Shown here piece after piece: positions 33,090 to 42,372 of a stretch of DNA of 64,000 bases. The position numbers and the translations under genes were made by a program. Below the pieces are notes generated by a model. The model did not search any database. It was not told the origin of the DNA and was given only the letters and a program-made list of their open reading frames with translations. This DNA comes from Myxococcales bacterium (GTDB lineage: Bacteria > Myxococcota_A > Polyangia > Polyangiales > Polyangiaceae), in NCBI GenBank assembly GCA_016794345.1, contig JAEUKE010000076.1, positions 1-64,000 on the forward strand. The letters run 5' to 3'. Position 1 is the stretch's first letter. Each line of letters starts with the position of its first letter.

Positions 33090-34409
33090 GTGGCGAAGGA
33101 CGAGCCGCCCGAGATCCTCGACGTCGGTGGACGCAGCGTGCGGGTGACACACCCGAGCAAGCTCTATTTCCCCAAGGCGGGGATCACGAAGCTCGAGCTC
33201 GTGCGGTATTACCTGGAGGTCTCGGACGGCGCGCTCCGCGGGATACGCGACCGGCCCATCGTGCTGAAGCGCTACGTCGAGGGCGCGGAGGGCGAGGCCT
33301 TCTACCAGAAGCGCGCGCCGGCCAATCGTCCGGATTGGCTGCGGACGGTCACGCTGCGGTTCCCTTCGGGGCGCACCGCCGAGGAGATCGTGGTGGACGA
33401 CGCCGCGGGGCTCGCCTGGATCGCGAACCTCGGCTGCATCGATCTCCACCCGCACGCGATCCGCTCCGGCGATCTCGATCATCCCGACGAGCTCCGGGTA
33501 GATCTCGACCCGGGGCCGGGCGTGCCCTGGGCGGACGTGCGCGCGGTCGCGCTCGAGGTGAAGGCCGAGCTCGAGTCGCGCGGCCTCGTCGGATGGCCCA
33601 AGACGAGCGGCTCGCGCGGCATGCACATCAACGTGCGCATCCAGCCGAGGTGGTCGTTCTCCGAGGTGAGGCGGGCCGCGATCGCGCTCTCGCGCGCGGT
33701 GGAGCGGCGGGCGCCGTCGATCGCGACGAGCAAGTGGTGGAAGGAGGAGCGCCACGGCGTCTTCCTCGACTACAACCAGAACGCAAAGGACCGCACGACC
33801 TCGTCGGCCTATTCGGTTCGGCCGCTACCCGACGCGCGCGTCTCGGCGCCGCTGCGCTGGGACGAGGTGGCCGACTGCGACCCGGCGGACTTCACGATCG
33901 CGACCGTGCCGGCGCGCTTTCGGTCGATCGGCGATCCACACGCGCCGATCGACGACGTCGCGTTTTCGCTCGAGTCGTTGCTGGAGCAGGCGGATCGGGA
34001 CGAGGCCGAGGGGCTCGCCGACGCGCCGTGGCCGCCGCACTACGAGAAGCAGGCGGGGGAGGCGCCGCGCGTCGCCCCCTCGCGGAAGAAGACCGAGGTG
34101 ACGCCCGCGGCGGCGGCGCCCGCGGCGGCGACGGGGCGGCGGAGGCCGACCATGCCGCTCCTCGTCATCGCGCGGGCGCGAAAGAAGGAGGACGCCCTGG
34201 CCGGCCTCGAGCGCTGGAAAGCGAAGCACCCGGAGGCCGCCCTGCACCTCGCGGAGGCCGATGTCCTGGTGGACACGATGCGCGGCCGCTCGAGCACGTG
34301 GACACGCATCCGCGTGAACCTGCGCAACGTCCCCGAGGACAAGCGGCCGTCGCAGGAGACGCCCGATCCCGACGACGACCTCAACTTCTGGGGCCCCCCC
34401 CAAGGCTGA
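33090..34409 (+). CDS. Stand-alone LigD-type polymerase (primase-polymerase of NHEJ)
   Basis: 439 residues. The first 290 match the LigD polymerase domain: THPSKLYFPKAGITKLELVR, RPIVLKRYVEG, FYQKRAP, DLDPGPGVPWADVR (metal-binding DLD), TSGSRGMHINVRI, and FLDYNQNAKDRTTSSAYSVR with PLRWDEV. The C-terminal 150 residues are a Pro/Ala linker and a basic region, not a ligase or nuclease. LigD is normally a fused polymerase-nuclease-ligase; here the ligase is a separate gene 7 kb away (41189-42277). The protein should fill or add ribonucleotides at double-strand break ends, with Ku, which is not in the window. GTG 33090 is leaderless-type. Confidence 0.9.
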   Translation: MAKDEPPEILDVGGRSVRVTHPSKLYFPKAGITKLELVRYYLEVSDGALRGIRDRPIVLKRYVEGAEGEAFYQKRAPANRPDWLRTVTLRFPSGRTAEEIVVDDAAGLAWIANLGCIDLHPHAIRSGDLDHPDELRVDLDPGPGVPWADVRAVALEVKAELESRGLVGWPKTSGSRGMHINVRIQPRWSFSEVRRAAIALSRAVERRAPSIATSKWWKEERHGVFLDYNQNAKDRTTSSAYSVRPLPDARVSAPLRWDEVADCDPADFTIATVPARFRSIGDPHAPIDDVAFSLESLLEQADRDEAEGLADAPWPPHYEKQAGEAPRVAPSRKKTEVTPAAAAPAAATGRRRPTMPLLVIARARKKEDALAGLERWKAKHPEAALHLAEADVLVDTMRGRSSTWTRIRVNLRNVPEDKRPSQETPDPDDDLNFWGPPQG

Positions 34410-34420
34410 CGCCTCTGTCA
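34407..34420. repeat. TGAC-N6-GTCA palindrome copy
   Basis: TGACGCCTCTGTCA overlaps the stop codon of the LigD-type polymerase gene. Confidence 0.8.
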
Positions 34421-34422
34421 GA

Positions 34423-35481
34423 TCAGTTGGCTGCGCACTCGCCTTCGCTGGCGACCGCGACGCCGGCGCCGTTCGCGAAACAGGTGTTGCCGTAGGTGAT
34501 GCCGTCGCACCCGCAGACGGGCGCGTAGTACTCGGGGCAAGCCTCGGGGATCGGCTCGCACGATCCGAGGGCGTCCGCTCCGCCGCAGATGTCCTCCAGG
34601 GTGTAGTTGCAGAACTGCCCTTCTTCGCAGGGCAGCCCCGCGAAGCCGCCGCACGCCTGGCCGGAGCAGGCGCCCTCGTGGGCGATGCTCATGCTCGCGG
34701 CGCGTGCCAAGCAGGCGTTTGCGTACGTGACGCCGTCGCAACCGCAGACGGGCGCGTAGTTCTCCTGGCAGTTCTCCGGGATCGGCAGGCAGGTCCCGAG
34801 CTGGTCCGCGATGCCACACTGCTCCTCGTAGCTGCAGAAGAACCCGGCCTCACACGGCGTGCCGGCGATCCCGCCGCAGGCCTCGCCGCACGCGCCGTCA
34901 TGGAGGACACTGACGCCGGCGCCGTTTGCGTGGCACGTGTTGCTGTACGTCTGGCCGTCGCAGCCGCAGACCGGAGCCCACTCCTCGGTGCAGACCTCGG
35001 GCGTCGGCTTGCAGACTCCCTGCTGATCGGCCGCGCCGCAGAGGTCGCCCGGCGCGTAGTCGCAGAAGTACCCGGGCTCACACGTCTCACCCGTGAAGCC
35101 CCCGCAGGTGGACGGCAGGTCGACGCAGCCGCAGCCGCAGTCGAGGCTGTTGAACATGACCTGGTTCTCGCTGCAGAACGCGATCTCCTGCGAGCACGTG
35201 ATGTCTCCGGCGAACGCGCGGTAGTGCACGTCTGCGGCCGTCGGGTCGGGGCACTCGGGCGAGACGGGGCAGTCGTTGCCGTCGAAGATCGGGCAGAAGT
35301 CGTCGCACGTGTCGTCGCCGTACCAGCCCTCGAGCGCGCAGATGTCGTTGCCGTCGCCGTCGACGCCGCCGAGGGCGCGCGCCTGGTCTTTGGTGAAGCC
35401 GCTCTCCCCGCTCGTCTGGCAAGCGATGGCGGCGAAGGACAGGAGCGGGAGGAGGGCGAAGGGTTGAATTCGAAGCGACAT
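34423..35481 (-). CDS. Lipoprotein with three Kazal-type protease-inhibitor domains
   Basis: 352 residues. Lipobox AIAC, an acidic N-terminal part with a calcium-like pattern (GVDGDGNDICALEGWYGDD), then three tandem units of about 75 residues. Each contains a short EGF-like or ferrous Cys cluster (CGG-GxxCExGxFC) and a Kazal core PVCGCDGxTYxNxC (at about 168-181, 243-256, 318-331). Kazal domains block serine proteases by a reactive loop; the bulky or acidic residues before each loop differ (EEWAPV, ENYAPV, EYYAPV). Shine-Dalgarno AAGGAG precedes ATG 35481. Surface inhibitors may protect the cell from its own or a competitor's proteases, which is inference. Confidence 0.9.
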   Translation of the reverse strand: MSLRIQPFALLPLLSFAAIACQTSGESGFTKDQARALGGVDGDGNDICALEGWYGDDTCDDFCPIFDGNDCPVSPECPDPTAADVHYRAFAGDITCSQEIAFCSENQVMFNSLDCGCGCVDLPSTCGGFTGETCEPGYFCDYAPGDLCGAADQQGVCKPTPEVCTEEWAPVCGCDGQTYSNTCHANGAGVSVLHDGACGEACGGIAGTPCEAGFFCSYEEQCGIADQLGTCLPIPENCQENYAPVCGCDGVTYANACLARAASMSIAHEGACSGQACGGFAGLPCEEGQFCNYTLEDICGGADALGSCEPIPEACPEYYAPVCGCDGITYGNTCFANGAGVAVASEGECAAN

Positions 35482-35610
35482 GGCGGATCTCCTTGGAAGC
35501 TGAGGCGTGCAGAGCCAGGCGAGCTTTCGGCTCGCTCGAAGCGGGTTCCTGTAGGTCCCTCCCCGCTTCTCCCCCCTCCGCGGAGCGAAGGGGGGACAGG
35601 GGGGAGAGGG

Positions 35611-36348
35611 TTAGCGGGTGATGGTGATCGCGCGGCGCCCGGCGGTGGGCGCGACGATCTCGAAGAAGATGACGTCTTCGTCTTCCTGCGTCGTGGTGAC
35701 GGCGCGGACCGTGACGGTCGTGGCCTCGCCGGCGCCGAGCGCGATCGGCGCGGTCGGCGAGAACGTGAAGCCGGCGAGCCCGCGCCGCAGCCGCGGGGCC
35801 GCGATGGTCAGCGCTTCGGCGCAGCCGTTCGTGACGACGATGGAGCGGGCGTCGCCCTGTCCGTCGAGCTCCAGCCAGAGCGCCGGCTCGATGGTGAGGC
35901 ACGCGAAGTCGACGGGCGACGAGACCAGGTTGCCGGACGCGTCGAGGAGCAGGTCGACCGGCTGCGAGCGCGCGTCTTGCGTCTTGGCTTGCAGCCGGAG
36001 CTCCTCCGAGAGCGCGCCGTTGACCACGATCTCGAAGCTGCCGTCCGGCTGAACCGGGGCGACGCTCGGCGCGTCGTCACGATCGAGGTTTGTGACGACG
36101 ACGGAGCCCTCCGCCGGATCGACGGCGCCCGGGGCGCCCACGATCGTGATGCTCTCGAGCAGGCTCTCGGGCGTGAGGCCGACGCTGACAAGGCCGCCGT
36201 CGAGCTCGGGGGAGTCCACCGGAGGGCTCGGCTGCGGGCTGACCACACACCCCGCGATCGCCATCGCGGCGAACGGGAGGAGGGATCGGAGGAGAACATC
36301 TCGAAGCACGGTCAGGGACTTTGCAACGATGGTGCCATGCTCCCACAC
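35611..36348 (-). CDS. Lipoprotein of unknown function, beta-rich
   Basis: 245 residues from GTG 36348, with GGAGG close upstream; GTG 36309 is an alternative start. The signal peptide SLLPFAAMAIAGC has lipobox IAGC. The mature part has alternating Val/Thr/Ile strands in repeat units (SITIVGAPGAVDPAEGSVVV, APIALGAGEATTVTVRAVTT), resembling stacked Ig-like or CARDB-like domains. No catalytic residues are recognised. A GC-rich IR (TCCCCCCT/AGGGGGGA, 35570-35596) follows its stop. It is divergent from the giant sensor-activator gene across a region with symmetric GTCTC/GAGAC sites. Confidence 0.65.
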   Translation of the reverse strand: MWEHGTIVAKSLTVLRDVLLRSLLPFAAMAIAGCVVSPQPSPPVDSPELDGGLVSVGLTPESLLESITIVGAPGAVDPAEGSVVVTNLDRDDAPSVAPVQPDGSFEIVVNGALSEELRLQAKTQDARSQPVDLLLDASGNLVSSPVDFACLTIEPALWLELDGQGDARSIVVTNGCAEALTIAAPRLRRGLAGFTFSPTAPIALGAGEATTVTVRAVTTTQEDEDVIFFEIVAPTAGRRAITITR

Positions 36349-36377
36349 CCTCCGGAGACGCGAAATCGTGCTGGTGA

Positions 36378-36415
36378 ATGTCTCATCTATTGTCTCGACT
36401 GGGCCAATGAGACAT
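36378..36415. promoter_or_regulatory. Symmetric GTCTC/GAGAC operator-like sites in divergent promoter
   Basis: ATGTCTCAT (36378-36386) and ATGAGACAT (36407-36415) are perfect inverted repeats. A second TGTCTC (36391-36396) sits inside, and GTGAGACGT follows at about 36419-36427. The four half-sites are about 10-13 bp apart, one helical turn, as expected for cooperative dimers. Confidence 0.5.
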
Positions 36416-36428
36416 CTTGTGAGACGTC

Positions 36429-39400
36429 GTGGAGACTGGGCTGCTCGTCGCCGACCGGTATCGCGTCGTCCGGTCGCTGGGCTCCGGAGGCCTCGCCACC
36501 GCCTTCCTCGTCCACGACGAGGCGCTCGACATCGAGGTCGCGCTCAAGCTCCTCCACCCCGGCGTCGATCCGCGCCCCCTGATGCAGGAGCTCGAGACGC
36601 TCGTCGGGCTCGTCCACCCGTCGCTCGTTCGCGTGCACGACTTCGGGGTCGCGACCGTGGCGGGCGCACCGCGCCCGTTCCTGACGATGGACGCAGTCCT
36701 CGGCGCCACGCTCGACGAGCACGCTCGCGGCCGCACGTTCGCGGACCTCCTGCCTTGCCTCGTCGACGTGTGCTCCGCGCTCCTGGCGTTGCACGCGGCC
36801 GCCAGCTGCCACGGCGACGTAAAGCCTGACAATATCGTCATCGATTCGCGCGGCCGCGCGACGCTCCTCGATCTGTCGTGCGCGCGCCGCGTCGGTGAGC
36901 CGGGGGGAGCCGAGATCGCGGGCACGCCGGGGTACATGGCGCCCGAGGTGCTCCGGGGCGCGGAGGCCTCGCCGCTCCAGGACGTGTTCGGGCTGGGCTG
37001 CACCCTCCGCGCGATCGCCCCGGCGCTCGCCGAGCCCCTCCCGCCGGAGATCGCCGCCCTCCTCGGGCGCCTCACCCACGAGGACCCGACCCGGCGGCCG
37101 GCGAGCATGGCCGAGGTGCTCGAGCACCTCGGCGCCCGGCCGGGAAGCGACGCGGCTCTGCTGCGGCAGCCCCGCCGGCTGATCGGCCGCGGCGCGGAGC
37201 TCGCGGCGATGCTCGCGCTGGTGAGCGCCCTCGAGGCAGGAGAGCCCGCCGCGCGCGCTCTCCTCGTCGAAGGCCAGGCCGGCGTCGGGACGAGCCGCCT
37301 CTTGCGCGAGCTGAAGTGGCAGGCGCAGCCGAAGGTGCGTGTGGTCGAGGCCTTCGCTCACGCGCCGAGGCCTATGCACGCGCTCTTCGCGCGGGCCGTG
37401 GGCGCAGATTTGCCGAGCGAACCGGCGCTTGCGGCCGTGGCCACCGCCGACAAGCTGCGCGCGCGTGGCGAGCCGACACTGCTCCTCGTCGACGACGCGG
37501 ACGCGCTCGACGATCCGGATCGAGAGGCGCTCCGCGCGCTCTTGCGCCTCGTGGGGCCCGCCGAGCCGTGGGGCGTGATCGCCGCCCATCGCGGGGCGGA
37601 GCCGCTCGCGACGGGGTCGGCGGCCACCTCGATCCGCCTCGAGCCTCTCGGGGAGTCCGACGTGGAGGCGTGGCTCGCGGACGTGGGCGCAGCCAGGAGC
37701 GCGCGGGAGATCTTCCTCACGACAGGTGGCTTCCCCGCCGACATCGCGGCGCGCCTCGCCGGCGACGAGCGCTTCGTCGATGACGGTTCTGTCGTGAATA
37801 CTCGGCTCGTCGCGGCGCTCGATCCCGAGCTCGGCCGCGCGCTCGCTCTCCTCGTGGCCATGGGGCCGCTCGCGACGGAGCGCGATCTCGCCTCTGCCCG
37901 CGTGTCGCCGGAGCAGCTCGGCGCGCTGCAGCGGCTCCGGCTGGCCGCGCGCCGCGTCGGAGGTTGGGCGCTCGGTCGCCCCGCGATGCGGGAGCGCCTC
38001 TCGGGATTGGTCGACGTCCGCGCCGCACACGAGGCCCTCGCGGACGCACGCCTGGAGAGTCTGCGCCAAACCGAAGGCGCCGCGCGCGCGCACCTCGCAG
38101 CCGCGGCCGTCCGCCACCTGGCGCTCGCCTCGCGCACGGACGAGGCACTCGCGCTCGTGCGAGCGAGCCGCGACGAGATCGAGAGATCACCCGGCCTCTG
38201 GCGCTCCGCGCTCCAGCCGCTCGGACAGGGGCTCGGTCCGGCGCTCGCGCTCGACCTCGCCGAGGCGCTCCTCGCCGCGGGCGACGCGCCGCGGGCGCGA
38301 GACGTCGCTGCGCAGGCCGCCCTTGCCGCGACCACCCGAGAGGAGCGGCTCCGCGCCGCGCAGCTCTCGGCGCAGGCCTCGCTCGACGCCGACGACGCGC
38401 AGGGCGTGCTCGCGGCGACCGCGCGCGCGGCGGCCTTCGAGCCGAGCGACCAGCAGCGCGGCGTGCTCGCCGACCTCGAGGCGCGTGCCCGGATCCGGCT
38501 CGGTGACCACGCCGCCGCGCGCGCGCTCGCGGAGCCCGCCCTCGCAGGCGCGCGCGATCCCGGCGTCCTCGCGAGCCTGCACGAGGACGTGGGCGTCGCC
38601 GCGTCGTACACGGGCGACCACGCGGTCGCGCGGGTGCACCTCGCCATGGCGGCCGGGCTCCAACGCGATCTGGTCGCGCCCAAGCGCCTCGTGCGCGCGC
38701 TCTCGTATCAGGCCATCGACGCCTACCGCTCGGGCGATCTCGAGGCGGCGCTCGCAGGGTACAAACAAGCGCTCGCGGTGGCGGAGGAGCACGGGCTCGG
38801 CGCGCAGATCGCCCGCGCCAGCCTGAACCTGGGGACGGCCTCCCACGCCCGCGGGCGGCTCGGCGACGCACACGCGGCCTACGAACGCGGCCTTCGCCTG
38901 GCCACGGCGCTCGGGCAGGTGGATCTCGCGGTGGTGCTCGAGTTCAACCTGGCCAAGCTCTACGCGGACGTCGGCGCCTTCGAGCGCGCGCGTATCCGCG
39001 CCGAGTCCGCCCGCGGTCTCGCGGAGGAGCGCGCGATGGAGTTCTTCGTCGCCGCGGCCGCGAGCGTCGTGGGCGATTGCCTCGTGGCGGCGCGTGATTT
39101 CGCCGGAGCGACAGGGTGTTTCCAGGAGGCGCGCGCGAAGTTCGAGGCGCTCGGCGCCCACCGCGAGGCGTTGGAGGAAGAGATCGAGCTCGCGCGGACA
39201 GAGCTGGCGTCGGGGGCGGCCGACGCGGCGGCCCGGCGCGTGGTGCGGGCCTCGAAGGACGAGACCCTTCAGAGCGCTCCCGATCTCGACTCGCGCGCCG
39301 CCACGCTCTCGGCGCGCATCGCCTTGCACGCGGGCGAAGGTGCGCGCGCCGTGGCCGACGCGCAGCACGCGCTGCGCAAAGCTCGCGAGGCGTGTCAGCC

Positions 39401-41192
39401 CGATCTCGAGGCCGAGGCGCACGCGGTGCTGGCCGACGCGGCGGCCGCGCTCGGCCAGAGCGAGGACAGCGCGCGAGCGGAGGCGCGCGCGCGGGACCTT
39501 TGGGCGTCCCTCGTCGAGAGCCTCCCCGAGCCCCTCCGCGCCGGGTTTCTCCGTCACCCGCGCCGCCGCGACCTCGGCCAGAAGGAGATCGCCAAGCGGG
39601 CCCTTGCGCGAGACGGTCGAGCGGAGAAGCTCGAGCGGCTCGTCGCCCTGTTCCGCAAGCTGAACTCCTCGCTCGAGACCTCCGACGTCCTCGCGATGAC
39701 CCTCGACGCCGCCATCGAGCTCACCAACGCCGAGCGAGGGTTCCTGCTCTCGGCGCCCGCCCAGGGCGAGATGCGCGTCGCCGTCGCGCGAAACATCGAC
39801 CGCGAGAAGATCGGCAAGAGCCACCTCAAGTTCAGCCGCGGCATCGCCGAGCGCGCCGTGGAGACGGGCGAGCCGGTCGTCACGGTCGACGCACAGGCGG
39901 ACGAGCGCTTCCGCGAGAACGCGAGCGTCCACGCGATGAAGCTGCGGAGCGTCCTGGCCGTCCCCATCCGCTCCCCGGACGGCGTGCTCGGCGCGCTCTA
40001 CGTCGACAACCGGTTTGGCCGCGGGCGGTTCGATCCGGAGGACGTCGACCTCCTCCTCTCCTTCGCCGATCAGGCTGCGCTCGCCCTGCGCAACGCGGAG
40101 CTCCTCGCCACGCTCCGCGAGCGGACGAAGGAGCTCGAGGCAGAGCGCGCGCGCATCGCCCAGGTCGCGCGAGGCCAGGCCGAGGAGATCGATCGGCTCG
40201 CGGAGGCCGTGAAGGTGAGGCAAGAAGCGCTGGAGAGCCGCTACGACTACGGCGCCATCGTGGGCCGGAGCCCGGCGTTGAAGGCCGTGCTCCGCACGCT
40301 CGACCGCGTCGTCGATTCGCCGCTCACCGTCCTCGTCACCGGCGAGAGCGGCACGGGCAAGGAGCTCGTCGCGCGCGCAGTGCACTTCGCGAGCGCGCGC
40401 AAGGCCGGGCCGTTCGTGGGGATCAACTGCGCGGCGCTGCCGTCGACGCTGCTCGAGTCGGAGCTCTTCGGCCACGTGCGCGGCGCGTTCACCGGCGCCG
40501 ACCGCGATCGGACCGGGCTCATGGTCGCGGCCAGGGGCGGGACCCTCTTCCTCGACGAGCTCGGCGAGCTGCCGATCGAGATGCAGGCCAAGCTGCTACG
40601 CGTGTTGCAAGAGCGCGAGGTCCGGCCGCTCGGCAGCACCGAGGCCGTGCCCGTCGACTTCCGGCTCGTCTGCGCGACCAACCGAGATCTCCGCGCGGAA
40701 GTGGCGCGCGGTCGGTTCCGAGAGGACCTCTACTTCCGCGTCGGCGTGGTGGAGCTGCCGCTGCCGCCTCTCCGGGCGCGGCTCGAGGACGTGCCCACGT
40801 TGGCGGCACATTTCCTCCGGCGCGCTTCGGAGCAGCTCGGCCGTCCGCCGGCGCGCCTGTCGCCCGCGGCGATGCGCGCGCTGCTCGCCCACTCGTTCCC
40901 TGGGAACGTTCGCGAGCTGGAGAACGTGCTCACGCGCGCCGCCGTGTTGTGTGAGCGAGGGGAGATCGCACCCGAGGATCTCGGGCTATCCCGGTCGGCT
41001 GGCGCGCTCGTCCGGCGTCGCGTGGCGCCGCCGGACGAGCGCGCCGCTTACGTCGCCGCGCTCGAGGGCGCGGGCTGGAACGTGGTGCGCGCCGCGCGTG
41101 AGCTCTCGGTTCCCCGCGCGACATTCTATCGAAAGCTCGCTCGCTTCGGCCTCGAAGGTCCGAGGGCGCAGAAGCGGGAGAAGAAGAGCTAG
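36429..41192 (+). CDS. Giant fusion: Ser/Thr kinase-like, AAA, TPR, GAF and sigma-54 activator domains
   Basis: 1,587 residues. Order: a kinase domain (1-240) with Lys40, HGDVKPDN (HGD 128-130 instead of HRD), DLS (148-150 instead of DFG) and APE (171-173); an AAA-type region (about 250-450) whose P-loop reads GQAGVGTS (282-289) with Thr in place of the Walker Lys; many TPR-like helices (about 580-1045); a GAF domain (about 1066-1236, [18 protein letters not shown]); a sigma-54 activator AAA+ core (about 1273-1510) with intact GESGTGKE (1305-1312) and GAFTGA (about 1352); and a Fis-type HTH (about 1550). It should switch on sigma-54 promoters. Kinase activity and ATP use by the middle ATPase are doubtful. 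Start GTG 36429; its stop overlaps the ligase stop. Confidence 0.92.
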   Translation: METGLLVADRYRVVRSLGSGGLATAFLVHDEALDIEVALKLLHPGVDPRPLMQELETLVGLVHPSLVRVHDFGVATVAGAPRPFLTMDAVLGATLDEHARGRTFADLLPCLVDVCSALLALHAAASCHGDVKPDNIVIDSRGRATLLDLSCARRVGEPGGAEIAGTPGYMAPEVLRGAEASPLQDVFGLGCTLRAIAPALAEPLPPEIAALLGRLTHEDPTRRPASMAEVLEHLGARPGSDAALLRQPRRLIGRGAELAAMLALVSALEAGEPAARALLVEGQAGVGTSRLLRELKWQAQPKVRVVEAFAHAPRPMHALFARAVGADLPSEPALAAVATADKLRARGEPTLLLVDDADALDDPDREALRALLRLVGPAEPWGVIAAHRGAEPLATGSAATSIRLEPLGESDVEAWLADVGAARSAREIFLTTGGFPADIAARLAGDERFVDDGSVVNTRLVAALDPELGRALALLVAMGPLATERDLASARVSPEQLGALQRLRLAARRVGGWALGRPAMRERLSGLVDVRAAHEALADARLESLRQTEGAARAHLAAAAVRHLALASRTDEALALVRASRDEIERSPGLWRSALQPLGQGLGPALALDLAEALLAAGDAPRARDVAAQAALAATTREERLRAAQLSAQASLDADDAQGVLAATARAAAFEPSDQQRGVLADLEARARIRLGDHAAARALAEPALAGARDPGVLASLHEDVGVAASYTGDHAVARVHLAMAAGLQRDLVAPKRLVRALSYQAIDAYRSGDLEAALAGYKQALAVAEEHGLGAQIARASLNLGTASHARGRLGDAHAAYERGLRLATALGQVDLAVVLEFNLAKLYADVGAFERARIRAESARGLAEERAMEFFVAAAASVVGDCLVAARDFAGATGCFQEARAKFEALGAHREALEEEIELARTELASGAADAAARRVVRASKDETLQSAPDLDSRAATLSARIALHAGEGARAVADAQHALRKAREACQPDLEAEAHAVLADAAAALGQSEDSARAEARARDLWASLVESLPEPLRAGFLRHPRRRDLGQKEIAKRALARDGRAEKLERLVALFRKLNSSLETSDVLAMTLDAAIELTNAERGFLLSAPAQGEMRVAVARNIDREKIGKSHLKFSRGIAERAVETGEPVVTVDAQADERFRENASVHAMKLRSVLAVPIRSPDGVLGALYVDNRFGRGRFDPEDVDLLLSFADQAALALRNAELLATLRERTKELEAERARIAQVARGQAEEIDRLAEAVKVRQEALESRYDYGAIVGRSPALKAVLRTLDRVVDSPLTVLVTGESGTGKELVARAVHFASARKAGPFVGINCAALPSTLLESELFGHVRGAFTGADRDRTGLMVAARGGTLFLDELGELPIEMQAKLLRVLQEREVRPLGSTEAVPVDFRLVCATNRDLRAEVARGRFREDLYFRVGVVELPLPPLRARLEDVPTLAAHFLRRASEQLGRPPARLSPAAMRALLAHSFPGNVRELENVLTRAAVLCERGEIAPEDLGLSRSAGALVRRRVAPPDERAAYVAALEGAGWNVVRAARELSVPRATFYRKLARFGLEGPRAQKREKKS
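36827..36840. repeat. TGAC-N6-GTCA palindrome copy
   Basis: TGACAATATCGTCA lies in the catalytic-loop codons of the giant sensor-activator. Confidence 0.8.
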
Positions 41193-42277
41193 CTGCCGGG
41201 GGCCGCCGCCTCGCCGAAGATCTTCGCGAGCTCGAACGGCGGTGTGACGTCGAGCTGGTCGTAGCGGCAGTCGGTCGTGCGCTTGTCGGAGCGCCAGCGC
41301 CGGAACTGGGCGGTGTGCCGGAAGCGCGCGCCCTGCATGTGGTCGTACGCGACCTCGGCCACCAGCTCGAGCCGGAGCGGCTCCCAGGACATCGATTTCC
41401 CGCGGCTCCAGCGGCTCTTGGCGTCGGGGCGACGGGCCCACTCGGCCTCGTCTCCAGCCCAGTCTTTCCAGGGGTGGCTCTCGAGCGCATTCTCCCGGTA
41501 CGGCTCGAGGAAGGTCACGAGCTCCCTGCGCTTCGCCTCGGTGAAGCTCGCGGTCACGCCGATCGAGTGCAACACGCCCGCGTCGTCGTACAGCGCGAGG
41601 ATGAGCGAGCCGACGTGGGTGCCCTTGCCGTTTTTGTGCCAACGGAAGCCGGCCACGACGCAGTCGCAGGTGCGCTCGTGTTTCACCTTGATCATGACTC
41701 GTTTGTTAGGCTCGTAGACGCCCTCTTCGCGCTTGGCCATGACGCCGTCGAGGCCTGCGCCTTCGAAGCGGTTGAACCAGTCCGTCGCCACCGCGCGATC
41801 CTCCGTCGCAGGCGTGAGGTGGACCGGCGGCTTCGCTCCCGCGAGGAGCGCCTCGAGCCGAGCGCGGCGCTGTCGGAAGGGGACGTTGCGCAGGTCCTCG
41901 TCGGCGATGGCGAGCACGTCCCAGAAGACGACGCTCGCCGGCGTTTCTTTGGCGAGCAGGTTCACGCGTGACGCTGCAGGGTGGAGCCGCTGCTGCAGCA
42001 CCTCGAACTCGAGCTTGTCGCCCATGGCGACGACGATCTCGCCGTCGAGCACACATCGCTCCGGCAACGCCGCGCGGAGGGCCTCGACCACGTCGGGGAA
42101 ATAACGCTGGAGCGGCTTGTCGTCCCGGCTCATGAGGACGACCTCGTCGCCGTCGCGGAAGGCGATGGTCCGGAAGCCGTCCCACTTCGGCTCGAAGATC
42201 CAGCCGGGGCCCGAGGGCAGCTCGGATGCCCGCTTCGAGAGCATCGGCGCGAGGGGGGGTTGGAAGGGGAGCATCAT
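41189..42277 (-). CDS. ATP-dependent DNA ligase (LigD ligase domain/LigC type)
   Basis: 362 residues. The adenylation motif [10 protein letters not shown] (Lys31 region) carries the nucleophilic Lys; VLDGEIVV (motif III-like), [17 protein letters not shown] (motif IV) and [13 protein letters not shown] (motif V) follow, then an OB-fold ([18 protein letters not shown]) as in LigD/LigC ligases. It seals nicks using ATP. It is not fused to a polymerase, which is found as a separate gene at 33090. Start ATG 42277 (or 42274). It converges on the giant activator with a 4-bp stop overlap (CTAG). Together with polX and the LigD-type polymerase it makes a dispersed end-joining set. Confidence 0.93.
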   Translation of the reverse strand: MMLPFQPPLAPMLSKRASELPSGPGWIFEPKWDGFRTIAFRDGDEVVLMSRDDKPLQRYFPDVVEALRAALPERCVLDGEIVVAMGDKLEFEVLQQRLHPAASRVNLLAKETPASVVFWDVLAIADEDLRNVPFRQRRARLEALLAGAKPPVHLTPATEDRAVATDWFNRFEGAGLDGVMAKREEGVYEPNKRVMIKVKHERTCDCVVAGFRWHKNGKGTHVGSLILALYDDAGVLHSIGVTASFTEAKRRELVTFLEPYRENALESHPWKDWAGDEAEWARRPDAKSRWSRGKSMSWEPLRLELVAEVAYDHMQGARFRHTAQFRRWRSDKRTTDCRYDQLDVTPPFELAKIFGEAAAPGS

Positions 42278-42360
42278 GTCTCGACCGAGAGAACCTAGCC
42301 CCTGGGTCCGGCCGAGTCGACAGCGGGCTCGGCTCGGTTCCTCAGGGCTCGCACCTTCTG

Positions 42361-42366
42361 TACGCT
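42361..42366 (+). promoter_or_regulatory. Candidate -10 element (TACGCT) for lectin-like lipoprotein
   Basis: TACGCT ends 6 nt before ATG 42373, with no Shine-Dalgarno, consistent with leaderless initiation. Confidence 0.45.
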
Positions 42367-42372
42367 TCCTTC

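Noticed and set aside
35570..35596. TCCCCCCT/AGGGGGGA inverted repeat as a terminator
   Set aside because: Short stem without a T run; mentioned only as a possible end of the 35611-36348 gene.
38187..40475. Long minus-strand open frame inside the giant activator gene
   Set aside because: The plus strand has a continuous kinase-AAA-TPR-GAF-sigma-54 protein; the minus frame is compositional noise.
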